Origin: Opitutia bacterium
GTDB lineage: Bacteria; Verrucomicrobiota; Verrucomicrobiia; Opitutales; UBA953
Assembly (NCBI GenBank): GCA_947460445.1
Contig: CANHHS010000066.1
Location: 1 to 8,450, forward strand
Direction of reading: 5' to 3'
DNA length: 8,450 nucleotides
The notes below the pieces were generated by a model, which saw nothing but the letters and a program-made list of their open reading frames with translations, did not search any database and was not told the DNA's origin. How positions within the stretch are numbered: the stretch's first letter is position 1; every line of letters begins with the position of its first letter. Both the position numbers and the translations under genes were made by a program. This document shows positions 1 to 6,381 of this stretch, one piece after another.

Positions 1-360
1 GGCCGATGACCCTGGCTTACTAATAACGACCACCACGCGGGTTTCCTCGAGAACAATACTGGCTTCAATTTGCGGTGGCAGCGGCGTCGGCGCTTGTGTG
101 GTTAAACGGAAAAGCTCTGCAGTTGATTGATCGATTTTTAGCCCAGTCAGCTGATTCGTTACGCTCGAGGGACGCAACTTGCCATCAGCCACTTCCCAGG
201 TCGCTGAGATAACTGCATTCCCTAAAGTTAATTCGCTTTTACCGGGCTCACTCTGATTCACAACGTTCGCAGACGCCACTCCAGGTTCCTTGCCCGCAAA
301 GGTAATGTCCTGGGCTGATGCGATAGAAGCTAAACAGAAAAACAGGAGCGTTCGGACCAT
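1..360 (-). CDS. Secreted protein of unknown function, N-terminal 120 codons only
   Basis: An open frame starts with ATG at 358-360 and runs without a stop to the left edge, so only the N-terminal 120 residues are visible. Residues 1-16 (MVRTLLFFCLASIASA) form a typical signal peptide: one Arg, a hydrophobic core and an ASA|QD signal peptidase I site, so the product is probably exported. The mature part begins with a polar Ser/Asn/Gly-rich stretch. It then reads LGNAVISATWEVADGKL followed about ten residues later by a TNQLTG segment, alternating hydrophobic and polar like beta-strands. This resembles the N-terminal beta-sandwich of some secreted carbohydrate-active enzymes, but that is only an impression and no catalytic region is visible. 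The gene lies downstream of the terminator of the ispE unit, so it should have its own promoter in 361-407; I could not identify a convincing one. No Shine-Dalgarno sequence precedes the ATG. Confidence 0.75.
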   Translation of the reverse strand, partial: MVRTLLFFCLASIASAQDITFAGKEPGVASANVVNQSEPGKSELTLGNAVISATWEVADGKLRPSSVTNQLTGLKIDQSTAELFRLTTQAPTPLPPQIEASIVLEETRVVVVISKPGSSA

Positions 361-407
361 GGCGTATTTAGGTCAAATTCCTGAATCCTGCCGACCCACA
401 AAATAAC

Positions 408-434
408 AAAAAAGCGACCCGCAAAGGTCGCCTT
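408..434 (-). terminator. Intrinsic terminator of the ispE - bS22-like unit
   Basis: Read on the minus strand, GCGACC (431-426) pairs perfectly with GGTCGC (419-414) across a 6-base loop. It is followed directly by six T residues (413-408) and further T-rich sequence. It lies about 30 bases beyond the stop of the small basic protein gene, which is where a rho-independent terminator for that unit is expected. It also separates that unit from the secreted-protein gene that follows in the same direction. Confidence 0.85.
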
Positions 435-462
435 GGTGACACAGGGAAAGCCCTTTAAAGGC

Positions 463-561
463 TCAACCCCACAAGCGCTTCTTATGGCGCGAGTTCTTCG
501 AACGTTTACGACGCTTATGCTTGTTCATCTTTAAGCGACGTTTCTTCTTGAGGCTTCCCAT
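463..561 (-). CDS. bS22/mS38-like (AURKAIP1/COX24-domain) small basic ribosomal protein, 32 aa
   Basis: This 32-codon gene runs from ATG (559-561) to TGA (463-465). The product begins MGSLKKKRRLKMNKHK and ends HKKRLWG; 17 of its 32 residues are Lys or Arg. The MGSxxKKRR..M.K.K pattern is that of the COX24/AURKAIP1 domain (formerly DUF1713). From family knowledge, this domain includes the mitochondrial ribosomal protein mS38 and the roughly 33-residue mycobacterial bS22, which inserts into the small subunit near the decoding region. The likely role is therefore a structural peptide of the 30S subunit that binds 16S rRNA. It lies 53 bases downstream of ispE on the same strand and immediately before a strong terminator, so it is probably cotranscribed with ispE. 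The start is preceded by CATTCACCC with no Shine-Dalgarno sequence. No other reading of this gap gives a recognisable protein. It is easily missed by length-filtered gene callers. Confidence 0.86.
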   Translation of the reverse strand: MGSLKKKRRLKMNKHKRRKRSKNSRHKKRLWG

Positions 562-614
562 GGGTGAATGGCTATGAATTGCCTACTTCAGACGACTTTC
601 TCAAGCCAAAAGCG

Positions 615-1484
615 TTAGGCAAGGGTTGTGACAGTCGCCCAAACGCCTGACCCCCAGGCGGGCTCGAGCGCCGCACGTACTCTTGCTAGATCAACAGGGC
701 CGTCCACCAAGGCAAAACACGCGCTTCCACTACCCGTCATCACTGCCGAAATTCCGAGCTCGGATTTGAGGGCAGTAAGCCCGTTCGCAAGCTCTGGGTG
801 CTGGGCGAAGACGGGAGCCTGCAGGCTATTACCGAGTTTAACCACGGCCTCAGGATTGGATAAGGCGGCAGCCAAAGCAGCTTCCGCATCCGACTCTTTA
901 GCATAGCTGCCGTCTGCAGCGAGCCAACCGTAGGCATGACCAGTGGAAACTCCAAAAGCAGGTTTAATCAAGAGCACATGACGCCCGTGGTAAGCGACGG
1001 CTTGAGAGCCGGAAAGCCTCTGCAATAACTCACCTCGCTGACGCATCACCGTCGGCACAGGGTCGATAAAGAAAGAACAGTCGGAGCCGACGGATGTCGC
1101 AAGCTCACGCAAACGGACATTATCGAAAGGACGACCGGATACCGTGTTCAGTATATGCAATGCTGTCGCAGCATCGGAACTGCCACCACCCAAACCAGCA
1201 CCATGCGGCACCTGCTTGCCGAGTGAGAAATGTCCATAAGGTGCAGACGGATAAGCTGCACGAAATATGGCAGCTGCACGGAGTACTAAGTTGGAACCGT
1301 CAACGGGAATAGAGGCGTCGTTACAGTCCATTGTGTACACAACGCCACCGGGCGAAAATTCCAACGTATCAGCAAGTGCAAGCGGGACGACACAACTGAC
1401 AAGACGATGAAATCCATCAGCCTCGCGTCCGACAACAGCAAGGGAGAGGTTAAGTTTAGCTGGGGCTCGTAGGGTGAGCTTCAC
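615..1484 (-). CDS. ispE: 4-diphosphocytidyl-2-C-methyl-D-erythritol kinase (IspE)
   Basis: IspE is a cytosolic GHMP kinase that phosphorylates the 2-hydroxyl of CDP-methylerythritol with ATP in the MEP isoprenoid pathway. I place the start at the GTG of 1482-1484, giving 289 aa beginning (M)KLTLRAPAKLNLSL. This puts the substrate-binding Lys of APAKLNL at position 10, as in Escherichia coli IspE (283 aa). The glycine-rich ATP loop PHGAGLGGGSSDAAT is at about 93-107, the catalytic Asp of GSDCSFF at about 135, and the third GHMP motif MTGSGSACF at about 249-257. All three GHMP motifs are intact. The frame stays open upstream to GTG codons at 1505 and 1526. The 14-residue extension from 1526 has no family counterpart and would begin at or before the likely transcription start. 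Downstream, after 53 bases, comes the bS22-like gene. The divergent neighbour is an S9 peptidase. No Shine-Dalgarno sequence is visible at any candidate start. Confidence 0.95.
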   Translation of the reverse strand: MKLTLRAPAKLNLSLAVVGREADGFHRLVSCVVPLALADTLEFSPGGVVYTMDCNDASIPVDGSNLVLRAAAIFRAAYPSAPYGHFSLGKQVPHGAGLGGGSSDAATALHILNTVSGRPFDNVRLRELATSVGSDCSFFIDPVPTVMRQRGELLQRLSGSQAVAYHGRHVLLIKPAFGVSTGHAYGWLAADGSYAKESDAEAALAAALSNPEAVVKLGNSLQAPVFAQHPELANGLTALKSELGISAVMTGSGSACFALVDGPVDLARVRAALEPAWGSGVWATVTTLA

Positions 1485-1526
1485 ACCAACACGTTGGTCA
1501 GTCACTTGCGTGTGGCAACCCTGCAC

Positions 1527-1542
1527 CCTGAGTATATTCAGG
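1527..1542. promoter_or_regulatory. Near-perfect palindrome over putative divergent -10 elements (ispE / S9 peptidase)
   Basis: CCTGAGTATATTCAGG matches its own reverse complement at 14 of 16 positions. It contains TATACT on the minus strand (1536-1531), one mismatch from the sigma-70 -10 consensus and suitably placed for an ispE transcript starting near 1524. It also contains TATATT on the plus strand (1533-1538), which could serve the peptidase gene. Neither has a convincing -35 box at 16-18 bases, so the promoter assignment is tentative. The symmetry could be an operator or simply reflect two overlapping AT-rich -10 elements. Confidence 0.4.
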
Positions 1543-1549
1543 AACTATT

Positions 1550-1567
1550 GAGACAAACCGTTGTCTC
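1550..1567. repeat. 7-bp perfect inverted repeat upstream of the S9 peptidase start
   Basis: GAGACAAACCGTTGTCTC has perfect 7-bp arms (GAGACAA / TTGTCTC) around a 4-base ACCG loop. It ends 12 bases before the ATG at 1580. It could be a small mRNA hairpin in the 5' leader of the peptidase transcript or a protein-binding operator. Arms of this length also occur by chance a few times in a window of this size, so only the placement makes it notable. Confidence 0.4.
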
Positions 1568-1579
1568 CCAGAAGTCTTC

Positions 1580-3676
1580 ATGCGCATCGCCCTGCCCTGC
1601 ATAGTTTTTTACCTGATGGTCCTGTCCTTGGCCGCAAACGTGACCAATGCGGCTGAGGCACTGCCACTTGTCGAAGCTCGTAAACAATTCACCAGCTGGG
1701 ATCGTTCAATTCACAACGGCCTGCTCTATAACGCAGAATGGTCTGAAGATGGCATACGTTTCGCGTACGACTGGCAAAAAGATGATGGTAAACGCGTACG
1801 GAGAGAACTCGACTGCACAACAGGTGTCATCAGCGACATCCCGCTCACGCCCTCACCAAAAACAAATGAGGTAAAACCAGTAACGACTCGTAAAAAAGCT
1901 AGCACGCGCGCCGGGAAAATAATGAGTGCAGGGGCCTATAACTTTACCTCCAGCAACCAGAAGTGGAAAGTTAAGTATACTGGAAATGTGTTGATCATCG
2001 AATCAGGAATTGCGGGCGACAATACATCGCGACGACTTGCACCGTCGGTAGGCCCTGAAGCTTTTTGGGAAGGCACTCCGCGTTGGTCACCCGATGGCAG
2101 CCACTTCGCTATTTGGCTATCGCGTAAAGTGGACACACGTAAATTAACCGTTCGCGAAGCTTCGACAGGTAAAGAAACAACCACAAGTTACGCGGTGGCG
2201 GGTGATACGCTGCCAGAAAGCAGAGCTTGGGTCTTCTCGGTTGCCACAGGCGTTGGCACACCTGTGCCGACAAAACTACTTGAGCACATTTACTCCGCTG
2301 ACCGACTGGACTGGACGCCCGACGGCACACGCCTACGCACAGAATACGTTCTCCGTGGTTTTACTGGCTTTGGCATACTTGAATTTGATACCCGCCAGGG
2401 CGTTTGGCGAAAAGTTATTGAGGAGTATGATCCTAAATTTAGTTTTTATAATGGCCTACATTTTCGCCATGATTTAGATGCCGACACGTCACTTTGGATG
2501 TCCGAGCGAACCGGGTGGAGTCACCTTTACCGAATCGACTTACGTACAGGTCGCACCCTGAACGCGCTAACCGCTGGCAAATGGGTTATGCGCAAAGTTG
2601 TGCATGTCGATTCCACCCAAGGATTCGTCCTTGTCGAGGCACTCGGACTCAACACTGCCGAGAACCCCTACCAAGCGCACCTCTGTCGCGTTAACCTCGA
2701 CGGTACAGGATTCACCGATCTCACGCCCAGCAACGCTCACCACGAAATTAACCTGTCTCCCAACGGGAAGTATTTCCTGGATACGGCTTCACGGCCAGAC
2801 CTTCCGCCGACCTACAGCGTGCGTCGCACAAACGACGGATCGATTGTCGCTACACTTGGTGTCGCTGATATTTCCCGAGCGACACAGGCCGGCTGGGCTA
2901 CGCCCATTCCATTCCACACCAAAGACCGTGATGGTAAGTATGATATCTGGGGCGTCATCCATCGACCAAAACCCTTCGACCCAACCAAGCGCTACCCAGT
3001 TCTCGAATACATCTATGCAGGGCCGCACGACTCATTTACACAGGCAGGCTTCGCGCCGTGGTGGTATGACGTCGTCCGCGAACCCAATATCAACGGATTC
3101 TATGTCGTGCAGATTGACGGCCTCGGCACCCGCAACCGCGGACGTGAATTCCATCAACGCGCTTGGCAAAACTTACGGGATGCGGGATTACCAGACCGCA
3201 TTCTCTGGATGCAAGCAGCAGCAAAAGTTGAACCGCAAATGGACCTTTCGCGTGTCGGCATTTTTGGTGGCTCAGCTGGCGGACAAAATACTGTCTTTGC
3301 ACTTCTTGATCACGGCGACTTCTATCGAGTAGGGGCCGCAGACTGTGGTTGTTATGATAACCGCCTAGACAAAATTTGGTGGAACGAACAATGGCTTGGT
3401 TGGCCGATTGGCCCTGCGTATGACTATAACCGTTGCGCGAATTTCGCGGAAAAACTTCGTAACCCCCTTCTGATAACCGTTGGTGAAATTGATATCAACG
3501 TCGACCCGCGCAGTAGTAGCGAACTTAGGGATGCCTTTATCGCCGCAGGCAAAGGCAGCTTAGTCGACTACCGCGTCGTACCTGGCATTGGCCACGGGGC
3601 CTGTGAGCAAGATGACATGCGACAAGTCCGTCTTAATTTCTTTATCAAACACCTCGGCAGTCCGGAACCACGTTAA
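1580..3676 (+). CDS. Secreted S9-family serine peptidase (dipeptidyl peptidase IV-like)
   Basis: The 698-residue product has a signal peptide (MRIALPCIVFYLMVLSLAAN..., cleavage probably near residue 24) and so is exported. Residues about 30-430 form the DPP IV N-terminal beta-propeller, shown by blade-like WSPDGSHFA (169-177), WTPDGTRL (245-252) and the family signature SERTGWSHLY (308-317). Residues about 440-695 are the alpha/beta-hydrolase peptidase domain. The predicted triad is Ser565 in GIFGGSAGG, Asp638 in TVGEIDINVDP and His672 in GIGHGACE, all present and in the right order and spacing. Family members cleave short peptides, often after Pro or Ala, in the periplasm or outside the cell. 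The nucleophile elbow is GGSAGG, not the GWSYGG of classical DPP IV, and I see no clear double-Glu motif for the substrate N-terminus. Strict DPP IV specificity is therefore uncertain. The gene is divergent from ispE and converges on xerC with two bases between the stops. The ATG has no clear Shine-Dalgarno sequence. Confidence 0.92.
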   Translation: MRIALPCIVFYLMVLSLAANVTNAAEALPLVEARKQFTSWDRSIHNGLLYNAEWSEDGIRFAYDWQKDDGKRVRRELDCTTGVISDIPLTPSPKTNEVKPVTTRKKASTRAGKIMSAGAYNFTSSNQKWKVKYTGNVLIIESGIAGDNTSRRLAPSVGPEAFWEGTPRWSPDGSHFAIWLSRKVDTRKLTVREASTGKETTTSYAVAGDTLPESRAWVFSVATGVGTPVPTKLLEHIYSADRLDWTPDGTRLRTEYVLRGFTGFGILEFDTRQGVWRKVIEEYDPKFSFYNGLHFRHDLDADTSLWMSERTGWSHLYRIDLRTGRTLNALTAGKWVMRKVVHVDSTQGFVLVEALGLNTAENPYQAHLCRVNLDGTGFTDLTPSNAHHEINLSPNGKYFLDTASRPDLPPTYSVRRTNDGSIVATLGVADISRATQAGWATPIPFHTKDRDGKYDIWGVIHRPKPFDPTKRYPVLEYIYAGPHDSFTQAGFAPWWYDVVREPNINGFYVVQIDGLGTRNRGREFHQRAWQNLRDAGLPDRILWMQAAAKVEPQMDLSRVGIFGGSAGGQNTVFALLDHGDFYRVGAADCGCYDNRLDKIWWNEQWLGWPIGPAYDYNRCANFAEKLRNPLLITVGEIDINVDPRSSSELRDAFIAAGKGSLVDYRVVPGIGHGACEQDDMRQVRLNFFIKHLGSPEPR

Positions 3677-3700
3677 GCTCAGCCCCGCGGGTGAGCTTTT
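3677..3700 (+). terminator. Possible weak terminator of the S9 peptidase gene
   Basis: Immediately after the peptidase stop, GCTCA (3677-3681) can pair with TGAGC (3692-3696) around a GC-rich interior containing CCCGCGGG, followed by TTTT (3697-3700). The hairpin overlaps the 3' end of xerC on the other strand. The T-run is only four bases and the interior is not a clean stem, so this is a moderate-to-weak candidate. Confidence 0.4.
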
Positions 3701-4623
3701 CGATGAACTTCACGAAGCTTGGCAACGGTGAGATGCGTGTAAATTTGCGTCGTAGAAAGGGATGCGTGGCCGAGTTGCTCCTGAACGTGACGTAAATCTG
3801 CGCCATTGGACAAAAGGTGCGTGGCGCAGGCGTGGCGTAATTTATGCGGCGTCAAATCCATGGGCAAACCCGCTGCACGTAAACGTGCTTTGAGCATTAA
3901 CTGAACCGCACGTGGCTGGAGTGCGCCGGAACGACGTGCCAGCAAGAGTGGATCCGTTCGTTTAGCTCCACCACGGAGGGCTAAATAATCGCGTACCGCA
4001 GTAATTGCCATTTCGCCAACTGGCACCACGCGCTCTTTAGACCCTTTACCGAGAACCCGCGCCAGACCTGTGGTTAAATCAACGTCGCCCACGCAAAGTC
4101 CACAAAGCTCGGAAACGCGTAAGCCGCCTCCATAGAGAAGTTCAAGGGCTGCACGGTCGCACGCGCGGGTTAGGGGTGACTCCCGCGACGTCACTTTACC
4201 TTCCGGCTCAACCAAGAGTGCATCGGTTTGATTTTCAGTTAAAATTTTTGGTAGCGAGCGTGGCAACTTCGGTAAGGTCAACCCAGCAGCTGGTGTGGCT
4301 TCAATGCCGCCACGCTCACGTAGATCCGCAAGGAAGGCGCGCACGGCTGACACTTGATTGTGCACCGAGGTACGCGCATGCGACTTCTGTCGTTCGATAA
4401 CAAAATCACGCAAGTTCCGTGCACTGACAGACGACCAATCACCTTTCCAGCCTGTACCCTTCGCCAACCAATGGGCAAAACCTTTGAGTGAACGGCCATA
4501 GGTGAGACATGTCCTAGGGGAAAGACGACGTCCTGCTAACTGCCTGCTAAGAAAATCTGCAACCGTCGGTTGGCCTGGCCATGCCGCCGCATCGGCGCTC
4601 GTCTCAGAACGGCGACGTTTCAC
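3679..4623 (-). CDS. xerC: Tyrosine recombinase XerC
   Basis: The 314-residue product is a Xer-type tyrosine recombinase that, with XerD, resolves chromosome dimers at dif. An N-terminal SAM-like core-binding domain (about 20-105; LSPRTCLTYGRSLKGFAHWL) precedes the catalytic domain (about 125-310). The full active site is visible: Arg169 (GGGLRVSELC), Lys193 (GKGSKERVVP), His260 and Arg263 (HKLRHACATHLL), His286 (LGHASLSTTQ) and nucleophile Tyr295 (QIYTH). The spacings from Arg169 to Lys193 and from His260 to His286 and Tyr295 match Escherichia coli XerC/XerD. XerC is preferred over XerD because of the overall style, but without a second xer gene for comparison the paralogue choice is less certain than the family. 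The start is GTG (4621-4623), overlapping the queF stop in GTGA, so translation is probably coupled to queF. No integrase-associated element surrounds it, which supports a housekeeping role. Confidence 0.9.
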   Translation of the reverse strand: MKRRRSETSADAAAWPGQPTVADFLSRQLAGRRLSPRTCLTYGRSLKGFAHWLAKGTGWKGDWSSVSARNLRDFVIERQKSHARTSVHNQVSAVRAFLADLRERGGIEATPAAGLTLPKLPRSLPKILTENQTDALLVEPEGKVTSRESPLTRACDRAALELLYGGGLRVSELCGLCVGDVDLTTGLARVLGKGSKERVVPVGEMAITAVRDYLALRGGAKRTDPLLLARRSGALQPRAVQLMLKARLRAAGLPMDLTPHKLRHACATHLLSNGADLRHVQEQLGHASLSTTQIYTHLTVAKLREVHRKAHPRG

Positions 4624-5030
4624 GCAGGTTTACGACCATGCTCAGCACGGACCGTAATACCAATACCGCCACGCACCTCAAATACTCCGGTGACTTCGCA
4701 CCAAATCGGGTCGAGGGCTTTAACGAGGTCGTCGAGGATCTTGTTGGTAAGATGTTCGTGGAAAACACCCTGGTTGCGGTAGGACCAAAAATATAATTTC
4801 AGCGACTTTGATTCAACAATCCGCGGACCTGGTATGTATCGAATGGTGATGGTTGCGAAATCGGGCTGGCCTGTTGCCGGACAAAGACAGGTGAATTCGG
4901 AAGTGGATAGCTCGACAGTGTACTGTCGACCTATGTTCCGATTTGGAAAGGTCTCTAGGGTGGTTTGTGGCTGATTCTGAACATTCCCTAGGTGGGAAAG
5001 ACCAGAGAGGTCCTCGGGCTTGGTTGCCAT
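4620..5030 (-). CDS. queF: NADPH-dependent 7-cyano-7-deazaguanine (preQ0) reductase QueF, short form
   Basis: QueF reduces the nitrile of preQ0 to the aminomethyl group of preQ1 with two NADPH, a step of queuosine biosynthesis in the cytosol. The product is 136 aa from the ATG at 5028-5030 (MATKPEDLSGLSHLGN). Longer readings would need a TTG at 5093 and lack family support. The T-fold family motif is complete: nucleophile Cys50 in CLCPATGQPDFA, Asp57 seven residues later, the QueF signature ESKSLKLYFWSYRN (73-86), and His91-Glu92 of GVFHE. The Cys-to-Glu spacing matches Bacillus subtilis QueF. Its length marks it as the unimodular YkvM type, not the bimodular E. coli type. It is the first gene of a pair with xerC (GTGA overlap) and is divergent from dxr. 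I looked for a preQ1 riboswitch in its leader and did not recognise one. Confidence 0.95.
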   Translation of the reverse strand: MATKPEDLSGLSHLGNVQNQPQTTLETFPNRNIGRQYTVELSTSEFTCLCPATGQPDFATITIRYIPGPRIVESKSLKLYFWSYRNQGVFHEHLTNKILDDLVKALDPIWCEVTGVFEVRGGIGITVRAEHGRKPA

Positions 5031-5061
5031 ACAACAAGGGAACCAAACTACCGTGCGGAGA

Positions 5062-5108
5062 CAAGGTTTCCTTGCTTTAAAGCCAAAGGACAAGGCGGAG
5101 GCCCTTTG
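5062..5108. repeat. Two small inverted repeats in the queF/dxr divergent region
   Basis: The 141-base gap between the queF and dxr starts holds CAAGG-TTT-CCTTG (5062-5074, perfect 5-bp arms). It also holds CAAAGG (5084-5089) facing CCTTTG (5103-5108) across a 13-base loop. Both fall in the putative queF leader. They could form weak RNA hairpins, but neither has a poly-U tail or a recognisable riboswitch core. I could not identify convincing -35/-10 pairs for either gene here. Confidence 0.3.
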
Positions 5109-5171
5109 TTCATCGACCTATCCCGCTTCCCTCTTGCCTCAACGCTGTCTACAGATTGCCTCTTTGAACGC

Positions 5172-6326
5172 ATGGAACCTAGGCACATTGCCATCCTCGG
5201 TGCCTCTGGCTCCATCGGCCAGTCTACCCTCGCAGTTGCTCGCGCTCACCCCACCCGACTACGCGTGTCGGGTCTAGCCGCCCGTGCGAATTGGGAAGCA
5301 CTGGTTGCGCCTGCCAAAGAATTCCACGTCAAGGTGATTGCCATAACAGATCCACAGGCAGCGGCAGCGGCACGTGCTTCAGGAAAATTTGCCCAAGGCG
5401 TGCGCATTCTTGAAGGAATCGAAGGTGTTACTGAAGTCGCGTGTTTGCCCGAAGTACAAACCGTTGTTTTAGCCATTGTCGGTACGGCCGGACTTCACCC
5501 AACCCTTGCGGCGATTCGTGCGGGTAAAACAATTGCCTTAGCGAGTAAGGAAATCCTTGTGCTCGCCGGTAATACGGTGACGAGCCTTGCACGTGAAAAA
5601 GGCGTTCAACTTTTACCCGTCGACAGCGAGCATAACGCCCTACACCAACTTTTGCGCGGAAAACGCAGCGACGAAATTTCCCGCCTGATACTTACCGCAT
5701 CAGGTGGACCCTTTCGCACACTACCCCTTGAGAAGTTAAGCGACGTTACACCTGAAGACGCGCTGCGTCACCCTAACTGGTCGATGGGACCAAAGATCAC
5801 CATCGACTCAGCCACAATGGCGAACAAAGGCCTCGAAATCATCGAGGCACGCTGGCTCTTTGATTTACCGGAATCACGGATTGATGTGGCGATTCATCCA
5901 CAGAGCATCGTCCATGCGATGGTTGCACTGAGTGACGGCACCTTTCAGGCTCAACTCAGCTCGCCATCAATGGCATACCCAATTCAAGACTGCCTGCTCG
6001 CACCTGAACGCCCTGCCTGCCCTGCACCGCGACTTGATTTCTCACAAACGCTTAACTTGGAGCTCTCGCCGCCAGACATGAAGCGCTACCCCATGCTTAA
6101 TTTAGCACGCCAAGCCGCAAAGAGCGGGGGCACCCTCCCGGCAATATTTAACGCCGCCAATGAAGTCGCCGTCACTGCTTTCTTGGCCCGACGCCTTCGC
6201 TTCACGGACATCAGCCGAATTGTTGAAGAAGTTTTAAGCGCATCAGGATCCGCCACTGAATCTCTTAATTCTGTACTCGCAGCTGACACGGAAGCACGCC
6301 GAATGGCTGAACTGAAGGTTCTTTAA
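5172..6326 (+). CDS. dxr: 1-deoxy-D-xylulose 5-phosphate reductoisomerase (Dxr)
   Basis: Dxr converts DXP to 2-C-methyl-D-erythritol 4-phosphate with NADPH and a divalent metal, the committed step of the MEP pathway (cytosol; fosmidomycin target). I choose ATG 5172, giving 384 aa starting MEPRHIAILGASGSIGQST. The upstream frame is open for 60 codons but overlaps the start of queF and shows no family resemblance. The NADPH-binding GASGSIG is at 10-16. Metal ligands are Asp151 and Glu153 (PVDSEHNA) and Glu222 (KGLEIIEA). The mobile active-site lid HPNWSMGPKITIDSATM is at 200-216, and HPQSIVHAM with the conserved His248 at 242-250. The C-terminal alpha-helical domain is complete, with NAANEVAV at 327-334. 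No residue expected for activity is missing. It is followed after 55 bases by rseP on the same strand, a common pairing, and the two probably form an operon. No Shine-Dalgarno sequence precedes the ATG. Confidence 0.96.
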   Translation: MEPRHIAILGASGSIGQSTLAVARAHPTRLRVSGLAARANWEALVAPAKEFHVKVIAITDPQAAAAARASGKFAQGVRILEGIEGVTEVACLPEVQTVVLAIVGTAGLHPTLAAIRAGKTIALASKEILVLAGNTVTSLAREKGVQLLPVDSEHNALHQLLRGKRSDEISRLILTASGGPFRTLPLEKLSDVTPEDALRHPNWSMGPKITIDSATMANKGLEIIEARWLFDLPESRIDVAIHPQSIVHAMVALSDGTFQAQLSSPSMAYPIQDCLLAPERPACPAPRLDFSQTLNLELSPPDMKRYPMLNLARQAAKSGGTLPAIFNAANEVAVTAFLARRLRFTDISRIVEEVLSASGSATESLNSVLAADTEARRMAELKVL

Positions 6327-6345
6327 CCTTTAGCGCACTAGACTT

Positions 6346-6358
6346 TATCGTAACGATA
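6346..6358. repeat. 13-bp palindrome between dxr and rseP
   Basis: TATCGT-A-ACGATA is a perfect inverted repeat with a single central base, in the 55-base dxr-rseP gap, 23 bases before the rseP ATG. It could be an operator for an internal rseP promoter. A one-base loop cannot form an RNA hairpin efficiently. Palindromes of this size can arise by chance, so support is weak. Confidence 0.25.
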
Positions 6359-6381
6359 CTACGCAAACTCACTTTTTACCC

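Noticed and set aside
2598..3332. 244-codon plus-strand frame inside the S9 peptidase
   Set aside because: It is out of frame with a peptidase whose domain and catalytic residues are continuous across this region. The alternative translation has low-complexity Thr/Ser/Arg composition and no start context.
3679..4623. xerC as an integrase of a mobile element
   Set aside because: The active-site spacing and neighbours are housekeeping-like. No attachment-site repeats, excisionase, tRNA end or cargo genes flank it, and I saw no dif-like sequence in the window.
5031..5093. 21-codon N-terminal extension of queF from a TTG
   Set aside because: It uses a rare start codon and is Cys/Arg-rich with no family counterpart. 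The ATG at 5030 gives a normal short QueF.
4992..5171. 60-codon N-terminal extension of dxr
   Set aside because: It overlaps the queF start on the other strand and has no Dxr family resemblance. The ATG at 5172 places GASGSIG at the normal distance from the N-terminus.
5031..5171. preQ1 riboswitch upstream of queF
   Set aside because: queF leaders in some bacteria carry one, so I looked on the minus strand. I found no preQ1-I-like core with its A-rich tail, and no clear preQ1-II fold. Only two generic small inverted repeats are present.
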